The notes under the pieces were generated by a model that saw nothing but the letters and a program-made list of their open reading frames with translations, was not told where the DNA came from and did no database searches. A stretch of 64,000 bases of DNA from a virus: IMG/VR virus record IMGVR_UViG_3300042691_021282, positions 31,481 to 95,480 of that record, one strand, 5' to 3'. This document shows positions 57,640 to 64,000 of this stretch, one piece after another. The position numbers and the translations under genes were made by a program. Position 1 is the first letter of the stretch. Each line of letters begins with the position of its first letter.

Positions 57640-57699
57640 ATCATAGCATCCCTGAAGGTCTCAGAGAGTGCTCAGTGTGCCAGTCAGTCGTCTGTCCTT
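57640..57699 (-). promoter_or_regulatory. dyad-linked promoter, module 19
   Basis: TGTGCCAGTC half-site with a poor second arm; centre 45 bp from extended TGCTATGAT. The dyad overlaps the upstream gene's end (stop at 57684). Confidence 0.65.
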
Positions 57700-58016
57700 T
57701 CCCAAGGCGGAACCTTTTTTAAGATTTCAGCAAGTCGTTCATTATACTGAGGGGGTTCATTTATTCTATCCACAAGTGCGTCAAAGTCCTTTGCAGGTAA
57801 TACAATCCTCTCTGGTTTTGCTCCCTTACCAAAAAACTTCTCAAACTCCCATTTGTAGTTCATATCTAACCAACCACCATTCAAGGAACTCCAGAATGAA
57901 CCCCAAATGTGATAATCATCAAACCTGAAACCCTTATGAGAAATCAAACGAAACCACCACCAGAATGCTGTGTATCGTAGTAATCTATTGTTTATGATGA
58001 GTTTATGGAAGTTCAT
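57684..58016 (-). CDS. hypothetical protein, DUF1778-like tail (110 aa)
   Basis: I start at MNFHKLIINNRLLRYTAFWW. The Trp-rich N-terminal half (FHIWGSFWSSLNGGWLDMN) is unlike known families. The last 40 residues (RIVLPAKDFDALVDRINEPP and NERLAEILKK) resemble the C-terminal LSxxDFDALVxxLxxPPxPNxxL motif of DUF1778-type antitoxins, but that similarity is short. Confidence 0.55.
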   Translation of the reverse strand: MNFHKLIINNRLLRYTAFWWWFRLISHKGFRFDDYHIWGSFWSSLNGGWLDMNYKWEFEKFFGKGAKPERIVLPAKDFDALVDRINEPPQYNERLAEILKKVPPWERTDD

Positions 58017-58315
58017 TTCTTCGTCCAACAATAAACTTCCATTTGCATATAACCATCATTCAACTCACTCCAAAGTGCATAAGGAAGTTTATAAGAATAC
58101 TTCTTATCTCTCATCCAATAAGACCACGCCTCCCAAGCATTTGCTATATTTTGAAATCCCCAGATAAAGTGTCTCCACTTATCATTATCATACACCCAAT
58201 CGTTGTTTGTATCAAATGGGTTCCACCTGAAATGAGGTTCAAAATCACCATCATAACAGTAACGATTATACTGCTTGCGTGTGTAGTTCTTGTATCGTTG
58301 AAGAAGGTTCATCAT
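58013..58315 (-). CDS. Trp-rich hypothetical protein (100 aa)
   Basis: MMNLLQRYKNYTRKQYNRYC, with many Trp (NDKWRHFIWGFQNIANAWEA). Pairs with the neighbouring Trp-rich gene, sharing composition; may be a distant duplicate. Promoter module 20. Confidence 0.65.
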   Translation of the reverse strand: MMNLLQRYKNYTRKQYNRYCYDGDFEPHFRWNPFDTNNDWVYDNDKWRHFIWGFQNIANAWEAWSYWMRDKKYSYKLPYALWSELNDGYMQMEVYCWTKK

Positions 58316-58334
58316 TCTTGGGTTTCATAAGAGT

Positions 58335-58393
58335 ATTATAGCATTAAAAAGGTGCCTTGTGGGCACCCAGTGGACAGTTTGGAAAGTGTCATA
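58335..58393 (-). promoter_or_regulatory. dyad-linked promoter, module 20
   Basis: GTGGACAGTT-TGGA-AAGTGTC, centre 44 bp from extended TGCTATAAT. The terminator of the adhesin operon lies between. Confidence 0.8.
58346..58368 (-). terminator. terminator of the adhesin operon
   Basis: On the minus strand GGTGCC-CACAA-GGCACC stem followed by T5, after the PA14-like gene. Confidence 0.8.
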
Positions 58394-58922
58394 CATTTTC
58401 TTTTTCAAGTATTTCCCACAATCTTTTACCACCAAAATAATATCCAGAACCATTTGTGGTTTTTGTGATTGATGGACCTGCAAAAGATACCGTAATAATA
58501 TCTCCACCACCGTTTTCTCCAAACACAACTCTCATAGGATAATATTCACCAGCAGTTAATGTTGTTGTTCCACTTAACTCCAGAACTCCGTGCAAACCAC
58601 CATTATTTACTGTAGCATTTGTTGTTGTGAATCCAACTAAAGCATTAGAACCAATCCACAGATGACTTGCATCGTCTGACGATGTGTAAAATGTATAAGT
58701 TCCTGTTGAAGGTGCTAAAAAATATCCCAACCACATCCAACTATAAGAATCAGCACTACTTGTAAAACTATTGATAGATGTTGTTGTATTTGTATCTCCT
58801 TGCTGTCTTACTTTAGTAAAATAAGAAACATTATCCGCATAATATCCATTATATCTCTTTCCAAACAATCCAGCATCATATAAAAAATCACCTTGAGATG
58901 CAGGCCCAGCAAAAACACCCAT
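58389..58922 (-). CDS. PA14-like (GLEYA-type) carbohydrate-binding protein (177 aa)
   Basis: Contains the TFYTSSDDASHLWIGSNAL segment and GLFGKRYNGYYADN start that match PA14/GLEYA domains, which bind sugars. It is part of a three-gene operon with two other lectin-like proteins, behind a late promoter, so it is most likely a tail-fibre or adhesin component that recognises host surface glycans. Ends at the terminator 58346-58368. Confidence 0.75.
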   Translation of the reverse strand: MGVFAGPASQGDFLYDAGLFGKRYNGYYADNVSYFTKVRQQGDTNTTTSINSFTSSADSYSWMWLGYFLAPSTGTYTFYTSSDDASHLWIGSNALVGFTTTNATVNNGGLHGVLELSGTTTLTAGEYYPMRVVFGENGGGDIITVSFAGPSITKTTNGSGYYFGGKRLWEILEKENV

Positions 58923-58944
58923 CTTACTCTCTGTTTTTAGGTAT

Positions 58945-59691
58945 TTAGATTCCGTAATATCTCATTTGGTTGATCTCAATTCCTCTTCTTAAACTTGATA
59001 TATCAGTAGGATATATTATAAGTTCAGGTAAATACCCAATCAAAGATTCCCAAGATGGACTACCAAAACCTATTTGATGCGAACGAGATGTTTCTTTGAG
59101 ACCTGCTCCCGTTACTTGAAACAACGTAGACCCAACAGCAGCATTTGGTTGATTTGCTGAAAGACTTCCACCATTTACAGCATATTGATCGTGAGTCCAA
59201 TATGTAGAATTACCACTAGAACCAGCAATCAATCCTCTATTATTTGCTGCTCCAACTAATTCTGAGATAACTTGGTTTGTTGTAGATCTTTGAAAAACAG
59301 TAAATGTGGTTCCAAATGCTATCGTTGGAGAAGATAATAATTGTGTTCCAGTAAATTTAATAGCAGGTCTATTGTTTTTCTTTTCAATAACTCCAGAACT
59401 AACTATTATTGGTTGTGTAGATGTTGTTGTTTGTGTTGCATTTCTAGCATTACCAGATTGATCGTACCAAACACTTACAAATCCATCACCAGAACCACAA
59501 AAATTCAAAAGAGAAGTTTCATCAAGTGACCCATTAAGTATTCCAATATCTTGTTCGGTATTATCACTACTGCGTCTAACTTTTATAAGACTTCCTGAAT
59601 ATGCACCAATCTTTCTTAATGAATATGCACAACTTGCTTGTATTGGGATTTTTAATAGAATTGCTAAATCACCACCATAAGTTATTGCCAT
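58945..59691 (-). CDS. arabinofuranosidase-B-like (concanavalin-type) protein (248 aa)
   Basis: CAYSLRKIGAYSGSLIKVRR, then the DGFVSVWYDQSGNARNATQ block near residues 69-87, are characteristic of the AbfB-catalytic-like fold found in phage tail proteins, where it usually binds rather than cleaves. The MAITYGGDLAILLKIPIQAS start is a typical fibre-tip entry. Adjacent genes share this operon. Confidence 0.75.
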   Translation of the reverse strand: MAITYGGDLAILLKIPIQASCAYSLRKIGAYSGSLIKVRRSSDNTEQDIGILNGSLDETSLLNFCGSGDGFVSVWYDQSGNARNATQTTTSTQPIIVSSGVIEKKNNRPAIKFTGTQLLSSPTIAFGTTFTVFQRSTTNQVISELVGAANNRGLIAGSSGNSTYWTHDQYAVNGGSLSANQPNAAVGSTLFQVTGAGLKETSRSHQIGFGSPSWESLIGYLPELIIYPTDISSLRRGIEINQMRYYGI

Positions 59692-60383
59692 TAGATACCA
59701 AACCTCCCTCTTAATGCGTTGAAGTTTTGTTGGATTTCTGATGCTGTGAGGGCTCTGTTGTATATTTTTATAGAGTAGATACTACCTTGTATCATTCTAT
59801 AAGTAGTTGATTTATCATCACCAAATGATGTTGTGGTTGAAAAATTTTGAGGTGTAACTGAAAGTGCTTCAAAATCTTTCAAAACTCCATTTACATATAA
59901 ATTTTGAGTTGAGCCATCCCAACTTAAGACGATTTGAACAATATTTGATGTACTTGCTACTGTTCCTGCATCCATAGTAGCAAGAGCACCATTAAAACAT
60001 CCAAAATATTGTTGTGTCGGTTTAATTCCTATTGTTAAGTAAGAAGAACCTATTGTATTAGCAACATTATTATTATGAAGAATATATGCATAGTTATCGG
60101 TAGCAGTCGCAGATGCTATTGCATTCGTCCATACTTCATAAGTTTGGGGTGATGATGAATTTATTGGTGAAGTAAAAGTTCCTTTATCATCAACACCATC
60201 AAAAACTATACTCCCACCATTAGAAGTACTATAAGTCGGTCCATTCGTAAGAGTTCCATTATTCCCACGACCACTCAAATCAGTCCAAGTGGTTCCAGAA
60301 CCAGGATAACTCTTTCTATTACCAGCATCTAAACATAAGACCAAACCATTAGTAACTATGGATGGTGAGTGTGCTAATGCCAC
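59691..60383 (-). CDS. LamG-like adhesin or fibre protein (230 aa)
   Basis: IVTNGLVLCLDAGNRKSYPG and TTWTDLSGRGNNGTLTNG form the LamG/concanavalin fold start common in phage fibres; LNGxxxDFEALSVxPQNFS and RALTASEIQQNFNALRGRFG at the C-terminus are the expected final strands. One of the three lectin-like genes, first in the operon. Preceded by a late-type promoter at 60410-60417. Confidence 0.8.
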   Translation of the reverse strand: MALAHSPSIVTNGLVLCLDAGNRKSYPGSGTTWTDLSGRGNNGTLTNGPTYSTSNGGSIVFDGVDDKGTFTSPINSSSPQTYEVWTNAIASATATDNYAYILHNNNVANTIGSSYLTIGIKPTQQYFGCFNGALATMDAGTVASTSNIVQIVLSWDGSTQNLYVNGVLKDFEALSVTPQNFSTTTSFGDDKSTTYRMIQGSIYSIKIYNRALTASEIQQNFNALRGRFGI

Positions 60384-60409
60384 TTATAATAACTATCTAA
60401 ACATAAGAG

Positions 60410-60417
60410 TATTTATT
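60410..60417 (-). promoter_or_regulatory. late-type promoter (AATAAATA) for adhesin operon
   Basis: One base off the late consensus on the minus strand, 26 bases before the ATG at 60383. It lies at the end of the upstream gene. Confidence 0.6.
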
Positions 60418-60607
60418 CCATACTCTCATCACTATAGTTCACATAAAGATTATCACCACCAATATTCAGATGATAAATCTTGCCGTTGTTGAGATAGATA
60501 CCCAACCACACAGCACGACCTTGTTCCATCACCTCATAATGAACCATCTTCACATCTTCCAGAATAATCTCATCGGGATTTTTGATAAATCGTGGCATTA
60601 TACTCAT
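60413..60607 (-). CDS. small strand-rich protein (64 aa)
   Basis: MSIMPRFIKNPDEIILEDVK followed by VHYEVMEQGRAVWLGIYLNN and strands GKIYHLNIGGDNLYVNYSD. Likely a small beta barrel. An ATG at MPRFIKN is also possible. Confidence 0.65.
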   Translation of the reverse strand: MSIMPRFIKNPDEIILEDVKMVHYEVMEQGRAVWLGIYLNNGKIYHLNIGGDNLYVNYSDESME

Positions 60608-60753
60608 TTTGCCTCCATAGCAGCATTTTGAACAATCTGTGAGAGTTCCATTAGTTCCTGTTTCATTTCAGGTGTGGATGTCTTTGCGACCTCATCATAG
60701 AACACAGTAATCGCAGTCGTCAAAAGAATAAGTTGTCGGTAAGTAAGGTTCAT
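60604..60753 (-). CDS. small helical protein (49 aa)
   Basis: MNLTYRQLILLTTAITVFYD then a helix (KQELMELSQIVQNAAMEAK). Known from cyanophages. ATGs and stops on both sides overlap. Confidence 0.7.
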   Translation of the reverse strand: MNLTYRQLILLTTAITVFYDEVAKTSTPEMKQELMELSQIVQNAAMEAK

Positions 60754-61235
60754 TATGCTACTCCATCAGCACTATCTTTGAACTCTTGTACTCTCTCTTG
60801 TACTCTTTTAAGATACTCATTACTCTGCTGATACAATCGTGCAATCAAATCCTTAATATCATCAATAGCAATGGCATTATACTCTACATTCATATTTTCA
60901 CAAATAAGAGCATCAACCATACATTCAAGTGCGAGTGCCTGCATATGTTCTGGTGTGATTGGTGTGCCGTGAGGCATACCAGAACACTCATCATTATAGA
61001 AGTGATTGTATCGTGAAAGAACTGTTTCTCTCCTTCTCAATCGTTCAAGTTCTTCTTTCTTCTCTTCGGTGAGTTTTACATTCACCATTTCTTCAATCAC
61101 ATCATCATCAGGAATGCAGTTGTTCATCATCTTGCGAAGTTTCTCTTTGCCGTATTCAGTAAGGGTATGCTTTTGTTTGCGGAGTTCATCAACTTCTTTT
61201 TGTGTGAGATTAACCCAAGGCATTTCATCGTTCAT
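60753..61235 (-). CDS. hypothetical helical protein (160 aa)
   Basis: I start at MNDEMPWVNLTQKEVDELRK (61235). It is largely helical and charged, with a PHGTPITPEHMQALALECM segment. No known family. Confidence 0.65.
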   Translation of the reverse strand: MNDEMPWVNLTQKEVDELRKQKHTLTEYGKEKLRKMMNNCIPDDDVIEEMVNVKLTEEKKEELERLRRRETVLSRYNHFYNDECSGMPHGTPITPEHMQALALECMVDALICENMNVEYNAIAIDDIKDLIARLYQQSNEYLKRVQERVQEFKDSADGVA

Positions 61236-61447
61236 TCTGGTTGGTCCCAAAGTCGTTCTCTCAACATTCTAACACACTTGTTCCATTCATAAGAGTTCGT
61301 GTCGTGCTCATTCGGCATCCATTCCTCTACTGCTGATACAATCTCATTACTTTGCTCAACAGAGAAACCAAGTTGAAATCTCATCACATTCCATAAGGAT
61401 GCTGGACGATTATTAAACTTTTCAAGTAGTTTTTCAAGGTCAGACAT
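61232..61447 (-). CDS. small hypothetical protein (71 aa)
   Basis: MSDLEKLLEKFNNRPASLWN followed by FSVEQSNEIVSAVEEWMPNE: helical. ATGA overlaps downstream. Unknown. Confidence 0.65.
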   Translation of the reverse strand: MSDLEKLLEKFNNRPASLWNVMRFQLGFSVEQSNEIVSAVEEWMPNEHDTNSYEWNKCVRMLRERLWDQPE

Positions 61448-61847
61448 TCCAATATGCTCTCACATTTTTATAAGGTTCATCAACTACATCATCATACTTT
61501 CCCTTCTTCACATCGTTGAACCACACACCTTCAAGAAGACGATGAGTTTCACCATCAGTAATCTGTTTCAGGAGATTACCATCAAGTTTCTCTCTTCTCT
61601 TATACCAACTATGACTTTCATCATCAAACTCAAGACGATAATAATTCTCACCATTATAAGAGACAATCTCAAACTTTCCATCAAATAGAAAATTCATTTT
61701 TGGTTTTGGTTCTTCTACTCTCTTATACTTCACACCATCAATCGTCACGGTATTCTCATCAAGTCGTTGAAACATTTTTATAGTATAATCCATAGCATCA
61801 GAATTTCCATATTTTTTTCGTTCTACAATAATTTCTGGGTTAGTCAT
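61440..61847 (-). CDS. hypothetical protein (135 aa)
   Basis: MTNPEIIVERKKYGNSDAMD, then FDGKFEIVSYNGENYYRLEF and DESHSWYKRREKLDGNLLK. Beta-rich with a basic helix. Overlaps upstream by 4 bases. Unknown. Confidence 0.65.
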   Translation of the reverse strand: MTNPEIIVERKKYGNSDAMDYTIKMFQRLDENTVTIDGVKYKRVEEPKPKMNFLFDGKFEIVSYNGENYYRLEFDDESHSWYKRREKLDGNLLKQITDGETHRLLEGVWFNDVKKGKYDDVVDEPYKNVRAYWNV

Positions 61848-62167
61848 TTCAGTTCTCCATAAGAAAGTTGTTTGATTTCTTCTCTATTCAAAGTTTTGAC
61901 ATAACCACGAGGATAATCATTCATACCAGCATCAAAGATAAAAACAGGAATGTCTGCTTTTTTACAAAACTCTTTGAACTTTTCTCCATTCAGTTCAAAC
62001 TTACCAACATACTCAACATTTGGATACCTATCCCAAGATGCTACAAGTCCTTGTGGATAATAACCCCACTCAAACTCATCAAGTAATTTGATAATATCCT
62101 CTACAACTTGAATGTGCTCTGGATTGGTGTAAATGCGTCCGTATCCTTTGTAAGTGAAGGCAGTCAT
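61844..62167 (-). CDS. hypothetical protein (107 aa)
   Basis: MTAFTYKGYGRIYTNPEHIQ and EWGYYPQGLVASWDRYPNVE: beta-rich N-terminus, helical middle. FDAGMNDYPRGYVKTLN is a conserved-looking loop. Unknown. Confidence 0.65.
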   Translation of the reverse strand: MTAFTYKGYGRIYTNPEHIQVVEDIIKLLDEFEWGYYPQGLVASWDRYPNVEYVGKFELNGEKFKEFCKKADIPVFIFDAGMNDYPRGYVKTLNREEIKQLSYGELK

Positions 62168-62298
62168 TTCAGTTTCTCAATTTCTTTTTGTGCTAGTTTT
62201 CTATATTCAATAGATTTTTTATAATCAAAGTTTTGATATGCCCGTTCTGCTAACTCAAAATAAATCCTTGCCTCTCTTGGAATATGTGTGTTAGTCAT
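62164..62298 (-). CDS. 44-residue helical protein
   Basis: MTNTHIPREARIYFELAERA, mostly helical, charged C-terminus. Promoter module 21 is 23 bases upstream. Confidence 0.65.
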   Translation of the reverse strand: MTNTHIPREARIYFELAERAYQNFDYKKSIEYRKLAQKEIEKLK

Positions 62299-62320
62299 CG
62301 GTTTGGTTGCTTATGAGAGT

Positions 62321-62380
62321 ATTATAAGGCATCAGGCACCCGTTTTCAAGTGCCTGTGTTCCAGTTTGGGAAGTGTCCTT
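62321..62380 (-). promoter_or_regulatory. dyad-linked promoter, module 21
   Basis: TGTTCCAGTT-TGGG-AAGTGTCC, centre 45 bp from TATAAT. It begins at the stop codon of homing gene D. Confidence 0.75.
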
Positions 62381-63072
62381 TATTCTATTCTAACTCTTTT
62401 GGAAGTGTCTATACCTCTATTTCTTTGATAATGAGTAAGTGCCCCAGCATTACTTATAAATCCAGTTTCTTTACACATCCATTTCTGTGAGGAAACTTTT
62501 TTAGCATTTTCTCTTCTTTGTTCTGTAGTAAGTGCGTGAATACCCAATCCAAGTTCTACTGCTATTTTTCCACCAACATTTCCACCTTTTTTAGCATCAA
62601 TCTTTCTTTGTTCTTTGGTTCTTCCGTGAACTCCAACTTTCATTTTATATGCTATTTTTCCACCTATAGTTCCACCTTTTTTAGCATCTATTTTTCGTTG
62701 TTCTTCATTTCTTCCGTGAACTCCAACTTTCATTTCATAGGTTTTTTGTCCTCCCATTTTACCAGCATCACTTGCAATTTTAAATGAAAAAGCACCAGCA
62801 CATCCTTCATTTAAACATAAATTATCATTAAGAAATGGTTTTATTATTCTTCGTTCAATATTATTTGCTTCCAACCAACCTTCATCAGTATAAGAAAACA
62901 CCTGAAGTATTTGTTTCTTTGGAGTATAAAAATCCCACACCCATTTATGAGTTTGTGGAGAACCCCAATATTCCTCATTAAAGTATTTTTCCTTATGAAC
63001 TCCGTAGTAATAATACGGAACCTCTTCAAAGGTAATTTTATACAAATATATTCTTGGACTTTGGTAAGTCAT
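62380..63072 (-). CDS. homing endonuclease D (GIY-YIG-like with KGG repeats)
   Basis: 230 residues. The start MTYQSPRIYLYKITFEEVPY and YYYYGVHKEKYFNEEYWGS resemble a GIY-YIG variant core (Y-L-Y ... YYYGVHK). Residues about 105-185 hold repeats of about 27 residues (YEMKVGVHGRNEEQRKIDAK; KGGTIGGKIAYKM), which serve for DNA binding. The C-terminal WMCKETGFISNAGALTHYQR and GIDTSKRVRIE resemble a helix-turn-helix. The same leader design as homing genes A-C supports the class, but the catalytic motif is less exact than in A and C. Confidence 0.7.
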   Translation of the reverse strand: MTYQSPRIYLYKITFEEVPYYYYGVHKEKYFNEEYWGSPQTHKWVWDFYTPKKQILQVFSYTDEGWLEANNIERRIIKPFLNDNLCLNEGCAGAFSFKIASDAGKMGGQKTYEMKVGVHGRNEEQRKIDAKKGGTIGGKIAYKMKVGVHGRTKEQRKIDAKKGGNVGGKIAVELGLGIHALTTEQRRENAKKVSSQKWMCKETGFISNAGALTHYQRNRGIDTSKRVRIE

Positions 63073-63083
63073 TTCTATTCTAC

Positions 63084-63160
63084 TGGTACGGCATTATTAT
63101 TTATAATAGAAAAGGTGCCCATAAGAGCACCTAATCTGTCCGTAGAGTATTGCCGTACCA
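63084..63160 (-). promoter_or_regulatory. structured late leader of homing gene D
   Basis: Outer arms 63151-63160 and 63084-63093 pair perfectly over 10 bases (TGCCGTACCA/TGGTACGGCA). The hairpin 63113-63132 (AGGTGC/GCACCT) and late promoter 63098-63105 lie between. The gene begins 12 bases downstream. Confidence 0.8.
63098..63105 (-). promoter_or_regulatory. T4-type late promoter TATAAATA
   Basis: Perfect late consensus on the minus strand, 25 bases before the ATG of homing gene D. Confidence 0.85.
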
Positions 63161-63174
63161 ACAGACATTTCTAT

Positions 63175-63510
63175 TTAGTTTAGATTTAAAAGTTCTCGTT
63201 CCTCTGGAGTAAGTTTAGCAATCAATTCTTGTCGTTTTTGTTCTTTGATTTCTTTTTGCTTTTGTTTTTCTAACATTTCATCAAGAATATCCATCATACA
63301 ATCAAAATAATAAAAATTTCCCTTATTCCAATCACTCTCACCTGTTTGAGTAATAACTACCTTATAAGGTTCAAATTTGCTATCAAACTCAAACATATTG
63401 AAGATTTTGATTACATAATCACCATCTTTGTCTTCACGAACATTAACACTCAATCCAAGTTTTTCTACTTTGGTGAAGAGTTTGAGAAGTTCAGTTGTTT
63501 TGATAGTCAT
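63175..63510 (-). CDS. hypothetical protein (111 aa), paralog of 56469-56858
   Basis: Starts MTIKTTELLKLFTKVEKLGL with a central strand block (DYVIKIFNMFEFDSKFEPYK) and a helical C-terminus sharing KRQELIAKLTPEERELL with the gene at 56469-56858. Homing gene D is inserted right after its stop. Confidence 0.7.
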   Translation of the reverse strand: MTIKTTELLKLFTKVEKLGLSVNVREDKDGDYVIKIFNMFEFDSKFEPYKVVITQTGESDWNKGNFYYFDCMMDILDEMLEKQKQKEIKEQKRQELIAKLTPEERELLNLN

Positions 63511-63707
63511 TTCAGTTGCTCCAGAACACGAATAAAAGTATCAATACAATCTTTGGAAATATAAAAATGTTCCCCTGTTTTAGTTTCTTCAACTCCGTGA
63601 GTTGTATATTGAGTAATCTCTACAAGACCTTCACCATCATCAGTAAATTGGTAGAACCAACCATCGTCGTGATGAATACGGATTTCTTGAGTAATAGAGT
63701 AAGTCAT
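63507..63707 (-). CDS. small hypothetical protein (66 aa)
   Basis: I start at MTYSITQEIRIHHDDGWFYQ (63707). Beta-rich with a GEGLVEITQYTTHGVEETKT segment. ATGA overlaps upstream and downstream genes. Confidence 0.65.
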   Translation of the reverse strand: MTYSITQEIRIHHDDGWFYQFTDDGEGLVEITQYTTHGVEETKTGEHFYISKDCIDTFIRVLEQLK

Positions 63708-63934
63708 TTGATAGTCACCGTTTGATTTTTGATTTGGCAAAGACGGGAAAGATTATCACCCGCAGTAGCAACTTGGAAGAAGTTGTAGTTAGTCCCACAC
63801 TGTTCGTTGAGTGCTTGTTGAGTTGTAATGACTTTCATAACTCCTGTGATGGGAGCAGCAAGAAAAACCAAAACAACACCACCAGTAATCACAGCAATCC
63901 AAGCATCCATAAAATCAAAGTTGTTGCGTTTCAT
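63704..63934 (-). CDS. membrane protein (76 aa)
   Basis: I start at MKRNNFDFMDAWIAVITGGV (63934). A transmembrane segment (AVITGGVVLVFLAAPITGV) and a polar tail with a Cys. Known from several cyanophages. Overlaps its downstream neighbour by 4 bases. Confidence 0.65.
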   Translation of the reverse strand: MKRNNFDFMDAWIAVITGGVVLVFLAAPITGVMKVITTQQALNEQCGTNYNFFQVATAGDNLSRLCQIKNQTVTIK

Positions 63935-63935
63935 T

Positions 63936-64000
63936 TCAGTTGTCCTCCTGATGATTGAAAACTTTAGCAAATTCTTCTGCTGCCTCAAATGCAAGTTCAG
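63936..64000 (-). CDS. 3' end of a small gene (partial, start outside window)
   Basis: A frame ending ELAFEAAEEFAKVFNHQEDN then TGA, a helix with phage-like composition, ends 2 bases before the ATG at 63934. The start lies to the right of the window, so only the last 21 codons are seen. Confidence 0.55.
   Translation of the reverse strand, partial: ELAFEAAEEFAKVFNHQEDN

Noticed and set aside
57684-58016. DUF1778 antitoxin
   Set aside because: Only the last 40 residues resemble it and no toxin gene is adjacent; kept as a similarity note only.

Overview
The window is part of the genome of a T4-like myovirus of cyanobacteria, most likely a marine Synechococcus or Prochlorococcus phage. The evidence is the baseplate order gp25-gp6-giant protein-gp8-DUF4815 protein, a plant-type [2Fe-2S] ferredoxin used by cyanophages as an auxiliary gene, T4-type late promoters (TATAAATA), low GC, and many small ORFs of the kind found in cyanophage accessory regions. 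Almost everything is transcribed leftward (minus strand); only one clear gene (27153-27725) is on the plus strand. No integrase, CRISPR array or rRNA was seen. There is one tRNA-like gene.

Region 1 (1-25.9 kb) is the late structural block: a DUF4815 virion protein that runs off the left edge (open for more than 2369 codons), gp8-like wedge, a 4142-residue protein at the gp7 position with a YHYH domain and many internal repeats, gp6-like and gp25-like wedge proteins, then small conserved cyanophage genes and a glycosyltransferase-like protein. Region 2 (25.9-28.1 kb) is mostly non-coding. It holds a tandem array of sigma70-type minus-strand promoters, a roughly 71-bp periodic repeat, one small gene, and the single plus-strand gene behind a structured late leader.

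Region 3 (28.1-64 kb) is a dense accessory region of about 90 small minus-strand genes, often joined by ATGA overlaps. Recognisable members are an ArdA-like antirestriction protein, a Fic-antitoxin-like small protein, a DUF2786 protein, an SF2 helicase, four GIY-YIG-type homing endonucleases, a D12-class adenine methylase overlapping a PD-(D/E)XK-like protein, a ferredoxin, and three lectin-like proteins (PA14, arabinofuranosidase-B-like, LamG).

Four systems stand out. (a) At least 21 accessory promoters share one architecture: a 24-bp dyad (TGTGCCANTT-N4-AANTGGCACA) centred almost invariably 43-45 bp upstream of a TANNNT -10 box that usually carries an extended TGN. This looks like an undescribed phage promoter class with a dimeric regulator. 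(b) A late operon (47983-50892) encodes five basic proteins carrying an MKTFxxF(I/V/L)xE tag that matches the capsid-targeting sequence of T4 internal proteins. One is a GNAT acetyltransferase and one carries an HNH-like HHxTP motif, so they may be packaged and injected effectors. (c) The four homing endonuclease genes and the orphan plus-strand gene share a leader of outer inverted repeat, hairpin and TATAAATA late promoter, which fits T4-style translation only from late transcripts. (d) The tRNA has an 8-base anticodon loop and an unusual discriminator base.
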